Positions 18,843-27,836 of a stretch of 64,000 nt of DNA are shown piece by piece. The notes beneath the pieces are model-generated. The model made no database searches. It was not told the origin of the DNA and saw nothing but the letters and a program-made list of their open reading frames with translations. Each line of letters starts with the position of its first letter. The first letter of the stretch is position 1. Origin of the DNA: DATBSK01 sp964501785 (GTDB lineage: Bacteria; Actinomycetota; Acidimicrobiia; IMCC26256; PALSA-555); the NCBI GenBank assembly GCA_964501785.1, contig CAZCUD010000004.1, positions 248,001-312,000 of the forward strand, given 5' to 3'. The position numbers and the translations under genes were made by a program.

Positions 18843-20078
18843 CTACTGCGTGTCGAACGGGTTGACGAACTTCCCGTCGACCTCGACGAGCTTGCTGTTC
18901 TTGACCTCGTAGTACACGACCGTCGGGTTGTAGAGGCGGGGCAGCGGCACTGGTGAGTCGCCCGCGAACTCCGTGTCGGTGGAGATCGGCGGCGTCATCC
19001 CTCCGGTGCTGAAGTTGTTGAGCTTGCCCATGGCGTCGAGGACGGACGCAGCATCGATCGTCGGCAGGGTCTCGGCGACGCGTTCGAAGACCCAGGTCGA
19101 CATCCAGTAGTCGGCGCCGGCGTCGTTGAGGGGAAGGTCGGCGTCGTAGGCCTTCATGTCACTCGCGTACATCCGGCCACCCTTCGTCTTCTTGGTGAAG
19201 CGGGTGGTCGCGGTGACGACCAGGCCGTCCGCGGCATCGCCGAGATCGTCGATGTACTGCTGGCTGATGAAGGGAGCGATCGTCCCCAAGGACTGATCGT
19301 TGCCGCCCTGGGCGACGGTGTTGATGAAGTTCTTGGAGGCGTCGCCGACGAGGAACATGCCGATGCCCTGGGCCCCGTCATCGGTCGCCGAAGCCACCAC
19401 CGGCGCCATGTCGAGCTGGTCGGCGGAGAGGATCGTCTGATCCAGGATGTCGATGCCGTCCTTTTCGCCCGTGGCGCTGACCATCAGGTTGATGAACCCG
19501 GTGGTCGTCCCACCGAGATCGCTGATGACGTACGACTGCTTGTCGGCGCCCAGCGACTGGAGCTGCAACGGCAAGCCGGCGAAGAGCCCGGCACCGCCCG
19601 ACACCAGCGGGAACGAGATCGGCGAGGCCGTGGCCAGGACGTCGTTGGGGTAGTTCCCGATGAACGGGATGCCGGCGGCCTCGAGGATCGGGATGATGAC
19701 GGCGCCGCTCGGGCCGTTGTAGCCCACGAGCGCCACGACGCCCTCGTCGACGGCCTTCCGCGCGCACTGCTCGGCAAGGTTCGCGTCGATGCCGGCGTCG
19801 CAGGTGAGCACCTCGAGCCTGTGGGTCTCACCCGAGGTGTCCTCGAGGAAGCCGTGGGTGTTGACGTACTTCGCACGGGCCTTGGCCGCGGCGGGCCACT
19901 CGGGATACTCGAACCCGGTCGACGGGTCCGAGAACGGTCCCATCGCCATGACCTTGACCGGATCGCCGGTCGGCTTCTCGGAGCCCTGTGCCCCGGCGGG
20001 AAGCCCCACGACCGTCGTCGCGAGCATCGTCGCCACCAGCATGCACAGGACCAACATTCGAACGGTGATCTTCTTCAC
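18843..20078 (-). CDS. Branched-chain amino acid-type (Liv) ABC transporter substrate-binding protein
   Basis: A 411-residue secreted binding protein. A Sec signal peptide of about 31 residues begins MKKITVRMLVLCML and ends at a GAQG site. The mature part has the two-lobed type I periplasmic fold: LTCDAGIDANLAEQCARKAVDEGVVALVG is the usual first-lobe segment, followed by a PSGAVIIPILEAAGIPFIG hinge region. In aromatic catabolic loci such proteins often bind benzoate-type acids rather than amino acids. No permease is adjacent; the second fused permease/ATPase (36016-38808) has no binding protein of its own, so pairing is plausible. It is divergent from the monooxygenase gene at 20272. Confidence 0.88.
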   Translation of the reverse strand: MKKITVRMLVLCMLVATMLATTVVGLPAGAQGSEKPTGDPVKVMAMGPFSDPSTGFEYPEWPAAAKARAKYVNTHGFLEDTSGETHRLEVLTCDAGIDANLAEQCARKAVDEGVVALVGYNGPSGAVIIPILEAAGIPFIGNYPNDVLATASPISFPLVSGGAGLFAGLPLQLQSLGADKQSYVISDLGGTTTGFINLMVSATGEKDGIDILDQTILSADQLDMAPVVASATDDGAQGIGMFLVGDASKNFINTVAQGGNDQSLGTIAPFISQQYIDDLGDAADGLVVTATTRFTKKTKGGRMYASDMKAYDADLPLNDAGADYWMSTWVFERVAETLPTIDAASVLDAMGKLNNFSTGGMTPPISTDTEFAGDSPVPLPRLYNPTVVYYEVKNSKLVEVDGKFVNPFDTQ

Positions 20079-20271
20079 TGGCCCCCCCGGTGTCAGAGAC
20101 GTTCTGCGGACGCTTGGCTGACCAAGGACGTCCCGAGAACGTCCGTCTTCCTATCGCAACGGGTTCGACCGGTCAAGGAGGGAGCAGAGCAGCATTCGTC
20201 CGGGCGCAGGCTCGAACGGCCGCCCAGGATGTGGGACAAAGACTGTACGGCCCGCGATGTGATGTCATATC

Positions 20272-21858
20272 GTGCTCGCGGTGACGCTGCGTCTCGCTTG
20301 TGTCGGTGGTGGCCCCGGTGGGTTGTTCCTCGCTGCGCTCTTGAAGTCCGCCGATCCGTCGGCCGAGGTCGTGCTCTTCGAGCGGAACCGCCGCGACGAC
20401 ACCTTCGGCTTCGGCGTGGTGTTCTCGAGCGCCACCCTCGGTGGTCTCGACCGGGCAGACCCGGTGCTGCTCGAGGAGCTCCGCCGCAGCTCCGCGCACT
20501 GGGACCGCATCGAGGTGCGCGTCCGCGGCGAGCGATTCGCGTGTGAGGGCAACGGCATGGCGGCGATCACTCGTGCGACGCTGCTTCGTCTCCTCCACGA
20601 GCGAGCTGTCGAGACCGGAGTCGAGCTGCGCTTCCAGACGGAGGTGCAGGACCTGGCGTTGCTCGACGACTTCGACGTCGTGGTCGCGGGGGACGGCGCG
20701 AACTCCTGGTATCGCCAGCAGTTCGCCGACCATTTCGGGACGACGACCGACGTCGCGTCCGCCAAGTTCATCTGGCTCGGTACGACATACCCGTTCGACG
20801 GGCTGACCTTCGTGCACGCGCGCAACGACGACGGTGTGTTCGCGGTGCACGGATACCCCATCGGCGGCGCGGGGACCTTCATCGTCGAGACCGACGAGGA
20901 GTCGTGGCGTCGGGCGGGTCTCGATCGATTCGACGTGACACAGCCGCCCGGGCCCAGCGACCTCGGCAGCAAGCGGTACCTCGAAGAGCTCTTCGCCGAC
21001 CAGCTCGGAGGCCACGAGCTGCTGGTGAACAACTCGCGGTGGGCGAACTTTCGCACGATCCACAACGCGACCTGGTCGCACGAGAACCTCGTGCTCATCG
21101 GAGATGCTGCGCACACCGCGCACTTCAGCGTCGGGTCGGGCACCAAGATGGCGATGGAGGACGCCGTGTCGCTCGCTGGTGCGCTCTCCCGGCACCGACG
21201 TGACGTCACTGCTGCGTTCGAAGAGTACGAGGCGAACCGGCGGCCATCGGTCGAGAAGATCCAGCGGTCGGCACGGCCGAGCCTGTCCTGGTGGGAGCAC
21301 TTCGGCCTGTATCACGACACCCTCGAACCGCCGCAGTTCGCCTTCCACTTCTTCTCCCGAGCGATCGGTCGCGAACGGCTCGCCGAGCGCGACCCGGAGT
21401 TCGTCCGCCAGATCGAGGAGTGGTGGCTGGAGCGACATGGCGCCGACGTGCTCAGCAGCCCTCTCGACATCGGCCCGGTGACGTTCCCGCGTCGTCTCGT
21501 GTCGATCGACTCGGCCGGCGAGTCCCTGCGCTGTGGCGGGCTGGAGGTGCCGCTCCTCCGCGACTGGGCCGGTCCGGCGCGCGCACCCTGGGCTGCCTGG
21601 CTCGACGCGCCCGACGACGACCGCGACCTCGCGAGCGCGATCGCCCAGGCGAAGCGGGCGATCGGCGAGAGCGCGAATCTGGTCGCCATCGGTGGAGGAA
21701 CCGCCCTGGCCCGCGCTCGGCTCTCGGAGGAGGTCAGGCTCCAGCTCGGCGTCCCCTCCGCGATCGTGGACGACGAGCTGACCGGTGACGCCGCCGTGAC
21801 GACTGTCCTCGCGGGGCGGGCCGACCTCGTCGGGTCGAGAGGTGGGGCCGGTGCTTGA
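20272..21858 (+). CDS. FAD-dependent monooxygenase, salicylyl-CoA 5-hydroxylase (SdgC)-like
   Basis: A 528-residue class A flavoprotein. The N-terminus has the FAD dinucleotide motif CVGGGPGGLFLAALL, then a long FERNRRDDTFGFGVVFS segment typical of the salicylyl-CoA 5-hydroxylase/anthraniloyl-CoA monooxygenase branch, and the second FAD motif NLVLIGDAAHTAHFSVGSG. It would hydroxylate salicylyl-CoA to gentisyl-CoA with NADH and O2. Relatives carry a complete old-yellow-enzyme domain; here only about 130 C-terminal residues remain, ending in a barrel-like RLQLGVPSAIV and LAGRADLVG. The start may be GTG 20272 or 20281, and neither has a clear ribosome site. It overlaps the next gene. Confidence 0.8.
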   Translation: MLAVTLRLACVGGGPGGLFLAALLKSADPSAEVVLFERNRRDDTFGFGVVFSSATLGGLDRADPVLLEELRRSSAHWDRIEVRVRGERFACEGNGMAAITRATLLRLLHERAVETGVELRFQTEVQDLALLDDFDVVVAGDGANSWYRQQFADHFGTTTDVASAKFIWLGTTYPFDGLTFVHARNDDGVFAVHGYPIGGAGTFIVETDEESWRRAGLDRFDVTQPPGPSDLGSKRYLEELFADQLGGHELLVNNSRWANFRTIHNATWSHENLVLIGDAAHTAHFSVGSGTKMAMEDAVSLAGALSRHRRDVTAAFEEYEANRRPSVEKIQRSARPSLSWWEHFGLYHDTLEPPQFAFHFFSRAIGRERLAERDPEFVRQIEEWWLERHGADVLSSPLDIGPVTFPRRLVSIDSAGESLRCGGLEVPLLRDWAGPARAPWAAWLDAPDDDRDLASAIAQAKRAIGESANLVAIGGGTALARARLSEEVRLQLGVPSAIVDDELTGDAAVTTVLAGRADLVGSRGGAGA

Positions 21859-23503
21859 GGGCTTCGTGCCTTGGGACGATGCAACCGCCGAGCGCTATCG
21901 GGCCGAGGGCTGCTGGCTCGGGCGCTCGCTCGGCGAGCACCTCTGGGACCGGGCCGACCGATGGGCCGACCGTGTGGCCCTCACCGACGGGGCCGAACGC
22001 TCGACGTACGGCGAGCTGTTCGAGGCGGCCGATCGCGTCGCCACTCGGCTCGCCGCGCTCGGGTGGACGGGCGGCGACACCGTCGTCTTGCAGCTCCCCA
22101 ACACCGGTGCGTTCGTCGTGCTGACCCTTGCTTGTCTCCGCCTGGGAGTCGCGCCCGTGATGGCGCTGCCAGCACACCGTCGTCACGAGCTCGAGCACCT
22201 CGCTCGCACTGCCGCAGCGCGAGCGCTCGTCGTCGTCGACGAACACCGCGGCTACGACCACCAGAGCCTTGCCGCCGAGATCGCGGCCGACGTCCCATCG
22301 GTGCAGGAGATCATCGTGGTCGGCGACGACGTCGCGCGCCCACACATCTCGTACTCAGAGCTCGATCGGCAGGAGGATGCCGTCGACCCCGCGTCTGCTC
22401 GTTCCACGCTCGACGCACGAGCTCCGGCGAGCGGGGAGGTCGCGGTGATCCTCCTCTCGGGTGGGACGACCGGCGTCCCGAAGCTCATCGCGCGCACTCA
22501 CGACGACTACGAGTACAACGCCCGTCGAAGTGGTGAGGTGTGCGGGTTCGACCAGGACACCGTGTACCTGGTCGTGTTGCCGATCGGTCACAACTTCCCG
22601 CTCGCGTGCCCGGGAATCCTCGGCACGTTGCTCGTTGGCGGTCGTGTGGTGTTGGCCGAGTCCCCCGAACCGGGCGCCGCGTTCGACACCATGCACCGCG
22701 AGAACGTCACGCACGTCGCGGTCGTCCCGGCGGTCGCGCAACGGTGGCTCGATGCCGTCGAGTCGGCGGTGGTGGAGCCGGCTCCGTCACTGCGCGTGCT
22801 CCAGGTCGGTGGGGCTCGCATGCCACCGGAAGTCGCGCGCCGCGTTCGTCCGGTCCTACGCTGCACGCTCCAACAGGTCTTCGGGATGGCCGAGGGCCTG
22901 CTCAACTACACGAGGCTCGACGACACCGAGGACGTGATCTGCGAGACGCAAGGGCGCCCGATCAGCGACGCGGACGAGCTGCGAATCGTCGACGACGCCG
23001 ACCAGACGATCCCCGATGGAGAACCTGGGAACCTCTTGACCCGCGGGCCGTACACGATCCGCGGGTACCTCCGCGCCGAGGCGCACAACGCTCGAGCGTT
23101 CACATCGGACGGCTGGTACCGTACGGGCGACGTCGTCCGCCTCCACGACTCGGGCAACCTCGTGGTGCTCGGACGCACGAAGGACCTGATCAACCGCGCT
23201 GGCGAGAAGATCTCCGCGGAGGAGGTGGAGAACCTCGTGCACGGGGTGGCGCCTGTGGTGCAGGTCGCTGCGGTCGCGATGCCGGACTCCGACGTCGGCG
23301 AGCGCATCTGCGTCTTCGCAGTTCCCCGGGGCGACGAGACACTCGACCTCGAAGCCATCCGAGCATCCCTGGAGCAGCGGGGTGTCGCACGGTTCAAGTG
23401 GCCCGAGCGGCTCGAGGTCGTCGAGGCGCTGCCGGTCACGAACGTCGGCAAGGTCGACAAGCAGGCGTTGCGGCAGCAGCTCGTACAGCAGACGTCGCGA
23501 TGA
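21851..23503 (+). CDS. Aryl-AMP ligase, salicylyl-AMP ligase (SdgA/DhbE)-like
   Basis: A 550-residue adenylating enzyme of the 2,3-dihydroxybenzoate-AMP ligase branch. The opening FVPWDDATAERYRAEGCW and the phosphate loop LLSGGTTGVPKLIARTH are typical of DhbE/EntE-like enzymes. PIGHNFPLACPGILGTLLVGG and FGMAEGLLNYTRLDD belong to the substrate pocket region, and the C-terminal TNVGKVDKQALRQ holds the catalytic lysine. GTG 21851 follows GAGAGG by seven bases and overlaps the monooxygenase stop; GTG 21842 is an alternative. Next to the SdgC-like gene it most likely activates salicylate. Whether it also makes the CoA thioester is unknown. Confidence 0.82.
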   Translation: MLEGFVPWDDATAERYRAEGCWLGRSLGEHLWDRADRWADRVALTDGAERSTYGELFEAADRVATRLAALGWTGGDTVVLQLPNTGAFVVLTLACLRLGVAPVMALPAHRRHELEHLARTAAARALVVVDEHRGYDHQSLAAEIAADVPSVQEIIVVGDDVARPHISYSELDRQEDAVDPASARSTLDARAPASGEVAVILLSGGTTGVPKLIARTHDDYEYNARRSGEVCGFDQDTVYLVVLPIGHNFPLACPGILGTLLVGGRVVLAESPEPGAAFDTMHRENVTHVAVVPAVAQRWLDAVESAVVEPAPSLRVLQVGGARMPPEVARRVRPVLRCTLQQVFGMAEGLLNYTRLDDTEDVICETQGRPISDADELRIVDDADQTIPDGEPGNLLTRGPYTIRGYLRAEAHNARAFTSDGWYRTGDVVRLHDSGNLVVLGRTKDLINRAGEKISAEEVENLVHGVAPVVQVAAVAMPDSDVGERICVFAVPRGDETLDLEAIRASLEQRGVARFKWPERLEVVEALPVTNVGKVDKQALRQQLVQQTSR

Positions 23504-23592
23504 CCCGGCGCCGTCGCCTCCCATCGTCTGCCCGGGTCAGCCACCGCTAGGCGATCGAGTTGGCCGTCCCGCGACCCGATTCGGCGCTGGCG

Positions 23593-24492
23593 ATGCACCG
23601 CGAGGTGCCGCCGATCTTCCTCAACGCGAAGCCCACGCCGCGCTCGATCGTATTCGGATTGCTCGGCGACTACGTGCGCTACCACTTCGACCGGACGGTG
23701 CGCCTCCGCGCAATGGTCGATCTCCTGGCGTGCTTCGGCATCTCCGAGCCGACCGCGCGGATGCTGATGTCGCGTCTGCGCCGAGAAGGTTGGTTCGACA
23801 CGCGGCGCGTGGGGCGCGAGTCGATGTACCGCGTCAACGACCGCTGCATCCAGATGCTCGAGCAGGGACGAACACGCATCTTCAACCGTGAGCGCTCATC
23901 GTGGGACGGTCGGTGGTACATGGCGATCTACGCGGTGCCGGAGTCCGATCGCAAGGAGCGCGATCACATCCGCAAGATCGCCGCCTGGCTCGGCTTCGGG
24001 CCGCTCGCGTCGTCGACCTGGATCTCTCCGCACAACCGGCTCGACGCTCTTGCGAGCGAGCTGGACGGCGCGAGGAACGTCCGGCTCGATCTCTTCGAGG
24101 CCAGCTGTGGCACCCTCCGCATCGACCGCGAGATCGCCGGCCGGTGCTGGGATCTCGACGCGCTCAACCGCGACTACGCGCGTCTGCTGGAGACCATCCG
24201 GTCGCGCATCGTGGACTACGAAGCGGGGCACCTGAGCCCTCGGGAAGCGCTCGTCGAGCGCACCTACCTGGTGCACGAGTACAGGTTGCTGCCGTTCCGC
24301 GACCCGGACCTCCCGATCGAGCTCCTGCCTGCGGGTTGGGCCGGCCACGACGCGCACGTCGCGTTCCTCGAGGCGTACGAGGCCCTGCGCCGTCCCGCCG
24401 AGGACTACTTCCTGACCGTGGCCGACCCGGCCCGGGTCACGGGGGTCACCTCGATCGCGCGCGGAGCGGCATCGAGGCTCGAGACCTCGTGA
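23593..24492 (+). CDS. PaaX family transcriptional regulator (salicylate locus)
   Basis: A 299-residue regulator with the full PaaX layout. A winged helix spans residues 12-85 (PRSIVFGLLGDYVRYH, then SEPTARMLMSRLRREGWFD). The PaaX core RSSWDGRWYMAIYAVPESDRK follows, then a C-terminal domain with RLLPFRDPDLPIELLP. ATG 23593 is preferred because it lies just before the conserved part; TTG 23560 is in frame. Its stop overlaps the start of the ADP-forming synthetase gene. It repeats the pattern seen in the box operon, where a PaaX gene is coupled to a CoA-ligase gene. The effector is probably an aryl-CoA, by family analogy. Confidence 0.85.
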   Translation: MHREVPPIFLNAKPTPRSIVFGLLGDYVRYHFDRTVRLRAMVDLLACFGISEPTARMLMSRLRREGWFDTRRVGRESMYRVNDRCIQMLEQGRTRIFNRERSSWDGRWYMAIYAVPESDRKERDHIRKIAAWLGFGPLASSTWISPHNRLDALASELDGARNVRLDLFEASCGTLRIDREIAGRCWDLDALNRDYARLLETIRSRIVDYEAGHLSPREALVERTYLVHEYRLLPFRDPDLPIELLPAGWAGHDAHVAFLEAYEALRRPAEDYFLTVADPARVTGVTSIARGAASRLETS

Positions 24493-26537
24493 CGCCGCGT
24501 CCACCGCTGGCGCGACTCTTCGCGCCGGCCTCGATCGCGGTCGTCGGCGCTTCCGACGATCCCTCGAAGATGGGACATGCCCTCATGAGGGCGCTCGATG
24601 GGTTCGAGGGCGACGTGCATCCGGTGAACGCGCGCGGGGCGTCGGTCGAGGGCCGAGCGTCCTTCCGTCGTGTGACCGATCTCCCGACCGCGGTGGATCT
24701 CGCTGTGCTCGCCGTCCCTGCCGAAGCCGTGCCAGAGGTCGTCGCAGAGTGCGGAACGGCCGGCGTGAGCGCGGCGGTCATCTGCGCTGGCGGGTTCGCC
24801 GAGACGGGGGACGCAGCACGCCTCGACCTCCAGCAGCGCACGAAGCGTGCGGGCGCATCGGCCGGCGTACGGCTGCTCGGCCCGAACACCTCCGGCTTCT
24901 ACAACCCGGTCGACAAGGCGAACGTCACCTTCCTGCCAGGTGCTGGCGCGCTCCCCGCCGGGTCGCTCGCCGTCATCGCACAGAGCGGTGGTGTGAACCT
25001 TGCGCTGGGCTTCCAGTGCGCCCGATCGGGGCTCGGGCTGCGTCTCGGCGTCGGTCTCGGCAACGCACTCGACGTCGGCTTCGCCGAAGTGCTCGACTTC
25101 GTCGCCGGCGACGAGGCGACGCAGGTCGTCGCGTTGCACGTGGAAGGTGCCGCCGACGGGCGCGCTCTGTTCGAAGCCGTCCGCCGCGTGGCAGCCGTGA
25201 AGCCGGTCGTAGCGCTCAAGGTCGGCCGTTCGGACGTGGGTGCCTTCGCCGCCTCGCACACGGGTGCCATGATCGGGGCGTACGAGCTGACCCGCGCCGC
25301 GCTCGCGCAGGCAGGAGCCGTCGTCGTCGACGATCCGTCCGAGCTCGTCGATGCCGCACGGGCGCTCACCGGCGTCTCGGTCCCTGCAGCCGCGGACCCC
25401 GGGGTAGGTCTCGTGACCGCCCAGGCCGGACCGGGCCTGATCGTCGCCGACATGCTGCGCAGCGCCGGTGTGCGGCTGCCGATGCTCGCCGAGGTGACAC
25501 GCCGGCGCCTCGACTCGCTGTTGCCACCGATCACCTTCCTGGCGAACCCCGTCGACACCGGCCGACCGAGCGAGACGTTCGTCGATGTCCTCGGCGCGGT
25601 GTGTGACGATCCCGGCGTCGATGTGCTGGCCTGCTACGTCCTCGACGAGCCGGACGCGGTCGACCCGGCCGACGCGCTCGCGAGCATCAAGAGCGACACA
25701 CCCGTTGTCTTCGGAACCGCCGGCATCGACAGCACGAGTCGTCGTGCGCGCTTCGATCCTCTCGACATCTCCGTGTTCGAGTCACCGGACAGCCTCGCTC
25801 ACGCGGCGCGGGCAGTGGTCGCCCGCGGTCGCGCCCTGCATCGGATGACGACAGCCCATCCGACCGCCACCTGCGCTGCGCGGACGATCAATGCCGCGAT
25901 GGACGAGCACGCGGCGAAGCAGCTGCTCGACCAACTCGGCTTCACGACGCCCACGCGTCGCGTCTGTGCGGGGCCGGAAGCGGCATGCGCGACCCTGACG
26001 CAGCTCACCACGCCGGTCGTCGTGAAGGTGCTCGACCCCGCCATCACGCACAAGACCGACGTCGGCGGCGTGGCGGTCGGAGTCCGGGACGAGCGAACCA
26101 TGCTCGCCGTCCTCGACGACTTCACGCGACGTGACCTCCCGGTCGATCGGATCCTCGTCGAGGAGCAGGCGGCTGACGGGGTCGACCTGATCGTCGGCGC
26201 AGTGCGCGACGCGACGTTCGGCCCGACCGTGATGCTCGGCATCGGCGGCACCTTGGCCGAGGTCGTGCCCCCCGTCGCGATGCGCCTCGCTCCGATGACC
26301 GGCCTCGACGTCGCCGAGATGATCGAGGCGCTGCCGGCCGAGCTCCGAGCCGGGACCCGCGGCGGCGTGCCCGTCGACGCGTCGCAGCTCGCCGAGGCGC
26401 TGGGGTCGCTCGGAGCCTTCCTCGTCGCTCACCCGCAGGTCGCGAGCATCGAGATCAACCCGCTGCGGGCCGGCGAAGGAGGCCTGATCGCGCTGGACGC
26501 GCTCGTGCTCGTCGACGGAGGCCTTTCCGGGCCCTGA
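24489..26537 (+). CDS. ADP-forming acyl-CoA synthetase (acetate-CoA ligase ADP-forming family)
   Basis: A 682-residue single-chain enzyme with both halves of the NDP-forming family. The N-terminal CoA-binding and ligase domain begins LFAPASIAVVGASDDPSKMG, contains LLGPNTSGFYNP and AVIAQSGGVNLALGF, and has the phosphohistidine candidate in FAASHTGAMIGA. The C-terminal ATP-grasp half starts near residue 475 (EHAAKQLLDQLGFTTP) and includes VVVKVLDPAITHKTDVGGV and MLGIGGTLAEV. It makes acyl-CoA from acid, CoA and ATP, giving ADP. GTG 24489 overlaps the PaaX stop. It could supply the CoA step missing from the salicylyl-AMP ligase; this is an inference. Confidence 0.85.
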   Translation: MTPRPPLARLFAPASIAVVGASDDPSKMGHALMRALDGFEGDVHPVNARGASVEGRASFRRVTDLPTAVDLAVLAVPAEAVPEVVAECGTAGVSAAVICAGGFAETGDAARLDLQQRTKRAGASAGVRLLGPNTSGFYNPVDKANVTFLPGAGALPAGSLAVIAQSGGVNLALGFQCARSGLGLRLGVGLGNALDVGFAEVLDFVAGDEATQVVALHVEGAADGRALFEAVRRVAAVKPVVALKVGRSDVGAFAASHTGAMIGAYELTRAALAQAGAVVVDDPSELVDAARALTGVSVPAAADPGVGLVTAQAGPGLIVADMLRSAGVRLPMLAEVTRRRLDSLLPPITFLANPVDTGRPSETFVDVLGAVCDDPGVDVLACYVLDEPDAVDPADALASIKSDTPVVFGTAGIDSTSRRARFDPLDISVFESPDSLAHAARAVVARGRALHRMTTAHPTATCAARTINAAMDEHAAKQLLDQLGFTTPTRRVCAGPEAACATLTQLTTPVVVKVLDPAITHKTDVGGVAVGVRDERTMLAVLDDFTRRDLPVDRILVEEQAADGVDLIVGAVRDATFGPTVMLGIGGTLAEVVPPVAMRLAPMTGLDVAEMIEALPAELRAGTRGGVPVDASQLAEALGSLGAFLVAHPQVASIEINPLRAGEGGLIALDALVLVDGGLSGP

Positions 26538-26562
26538 CGCCGTCCACGACAGAACACATCCT

Positions 26563-27636
26563 TCATCGCGCCGTGCTCAGACCGCCGCTGAACCTCGGGA
26601 GCACCTCGGTGCCGAACAGGTGCACCGATCGAGAGGCCTCGTCGTAGGGCAGGTCCGAGAAGCTCACCTGCATGGAGGCGATCTCGAAGTCACCCACTTG
26701 CTCCGCATACGCGATGATCTGATCGGAGATCGTGGCAGGAGTCCCGACCCAGACGCCGCCCTGCTCCAGCTGGGACTCGAACGAGTCGGACTCGAGCTGT
26801 CGAATGATCGCGTCGTAGCCCGGGTAGTCGACGGAGCTGGATCCCATCATCCAGTCACGTGCTGCGTCGACGAGGCACTCGAGATACCGGTTGATGCGGT
26901 CTCGCGCGAGGTCGTACGCGCAGCGCTCGTCCTCATGGCACAGCATGTGGAACGCGAGCATGACCCTCCCGCTGCCCGGGTGCCCGGCGCTTCGCCATGC
27001 GTCGCGATACGCCGCGAGCAGGGCTGACATCTTCCCCCCCGCAAGCGGGATCGCCATGAGGGAGTGACCCAGCGTTCCGGCCTTGATGAACGACGCTTCG
27101 GTGGCGAGCGCTGCGACCCAGAACGGCGGGTGCGGTCGCTGAGTCGGCCGGGGCAGCGAAGTCGTCGCGGGGAACTGGTGGAAGCGCCCCTCGAACGCGA
27201 CGTGTTCCTCGCTGAGCAGACGCGCCACGAGCTCGATGCCCTCGTCGAACCGGTCGCGACTCTCGTCGAGATCCACGCCGAAGCGCTCGAACTCGTGCGG
27301 CAGGAACGCGCGCGCGAAACCGATCTCAGCGCGCCCACCCGAGATCGCGTCGAGCATGCCGATCTCGCCCGCGAGCTTCAGTGGGTGGTTGAACGCGGGG
27401 AGCACGGCACCCGTCACGAGCCTCATCGTGGTGGTCCGCGCGGCAGCCGCCGCGAGGAACACGATCGGGTTCGGCGAGTAGCCGCCGTAGGGATGGAAGT
27501 AGTGCTCGACCGTGCGCACGTTCGTGTAGCCCAACGCCTCAGCGCTCTCGGTCAGCCGGAGCGCTTCGGCGAAGTACTGATCCGCGGGCTTCGTGGCAGG
27601 TCCCACCGACGGAAAGAACTGGACGCCGAACTCCAC
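26563..27636 (-). CDS. LLM class flavin-dependent oxidoreductase
   Basis: A 357-residue luciferase-like monooxygenase. The opening FGVQFFPSVGP, VRTVEHYFHPYGG, and the FMN-binding MLDAISGGRAEIGFARAF are typical of the bacterial luciferase superfamily. These enzymes use reduced FMN or F420. The minus-strand gene converges with the acyl-CoA synthetase gene (25 bases between stops) and is divergent from the amidohydrolase at 27837. A GGAGGTGCT ribosome site precedes the ATG. Substrate unknown; aromatic or ketone monooxygenation would fit the surrounding genes. Confidence 0.88.
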   Translation of the reverse strand: MEFGVQFFPSVGPATKPADQYFAEALRLTESAEALGYTNVRTVEHYFHPYGGYSPNPIVFLAAAAARTTTMRLVTGAVLPAFNHPLKLAGEIGMLDAISGGRAEIGFARAFLPHEFERFGVDLDESRDRFDEGIELVARLLSEEHVAFEGRFHQFPATTSLPRPTQRPHPPFWVAALATEASFIKAGTLGHSLMAIPLAGGKMSALLAAYRDAWRSAGHPGSGRVMLAFHMLCHEDERCAYDLARDRINRYLECLVDAARDWMMGSSSVDYPGYDAIIRQLESDSFESQLEQGGVWVGTPATISDQIIAYAEQVGDFEIASMQVSFSDLPYDEASRSVHLFGTEVLPRFSGGLSTAR

Positions 27637-27727
27637 AGCACCTCCTGCCCGGGACCGTGCTCGTCGTTCCGATCAGGTGCTCATGACGCTTCGGTGCGGA
27701 TCGAAGCTCCGGGGGCGCGATCGACGG

Positions 27728-27756
27728 TAGTGGGTCAGCTCGAGACTGACCCACTA
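27728..27756. promoter_or_regulatory. 29-base inverted repeat in a divergent intergenic region
   Basis: Perfect 11-base arms TAGTGGGTCAG and CTGACCCACTA flank CTCGAGA. The element is upstream of both divergent genes, so it cannot end either transcript and is more likely an operator. It is seven bases upstream of the -35 box of the amidohydrolase promoter. Its sequence differs from the TetR palindrome that follows it, which implies a second regulator. Confidence 0.5.
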
Positions 27757-27762
27757 GCCCGA

Positions 27763-27794
27763 TTGACGAAGCCTTGTACTGTACGATACAGTAC
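27763..27794 (+). promoter_or_regulatory. Promoter with 19-base TetR operator upstream of the amidohydrolase/Liv operon
   Basis: A -35 TTGACG (27763-27768) and -10 TACAGT (27787-27792) are 18 bases apart. The palindrome at 27776-27794, GTACTGTACGATACAGTAC (8-base arms around CGA), covers the spacer and -10. An identical copy lies at 32288-32306 beside a tetR gene, making that TetR the likely repressor of both sites. Confidence 0.7.
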
Positions 27795-27836
27795 CGCTCG
27801 CCGTGGAGCGCGGCACTCGAGCCGAGGGGGGCGTGC

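Noticed and set aside
20126..20144. Inverted repeat GGACGT/ACGTCC upstream of the binding protein and monooxygenase genes
   Set aside because: Six-base arms are expected by chance in GC-rich DNA and the element is not aligned with a clear promoter.
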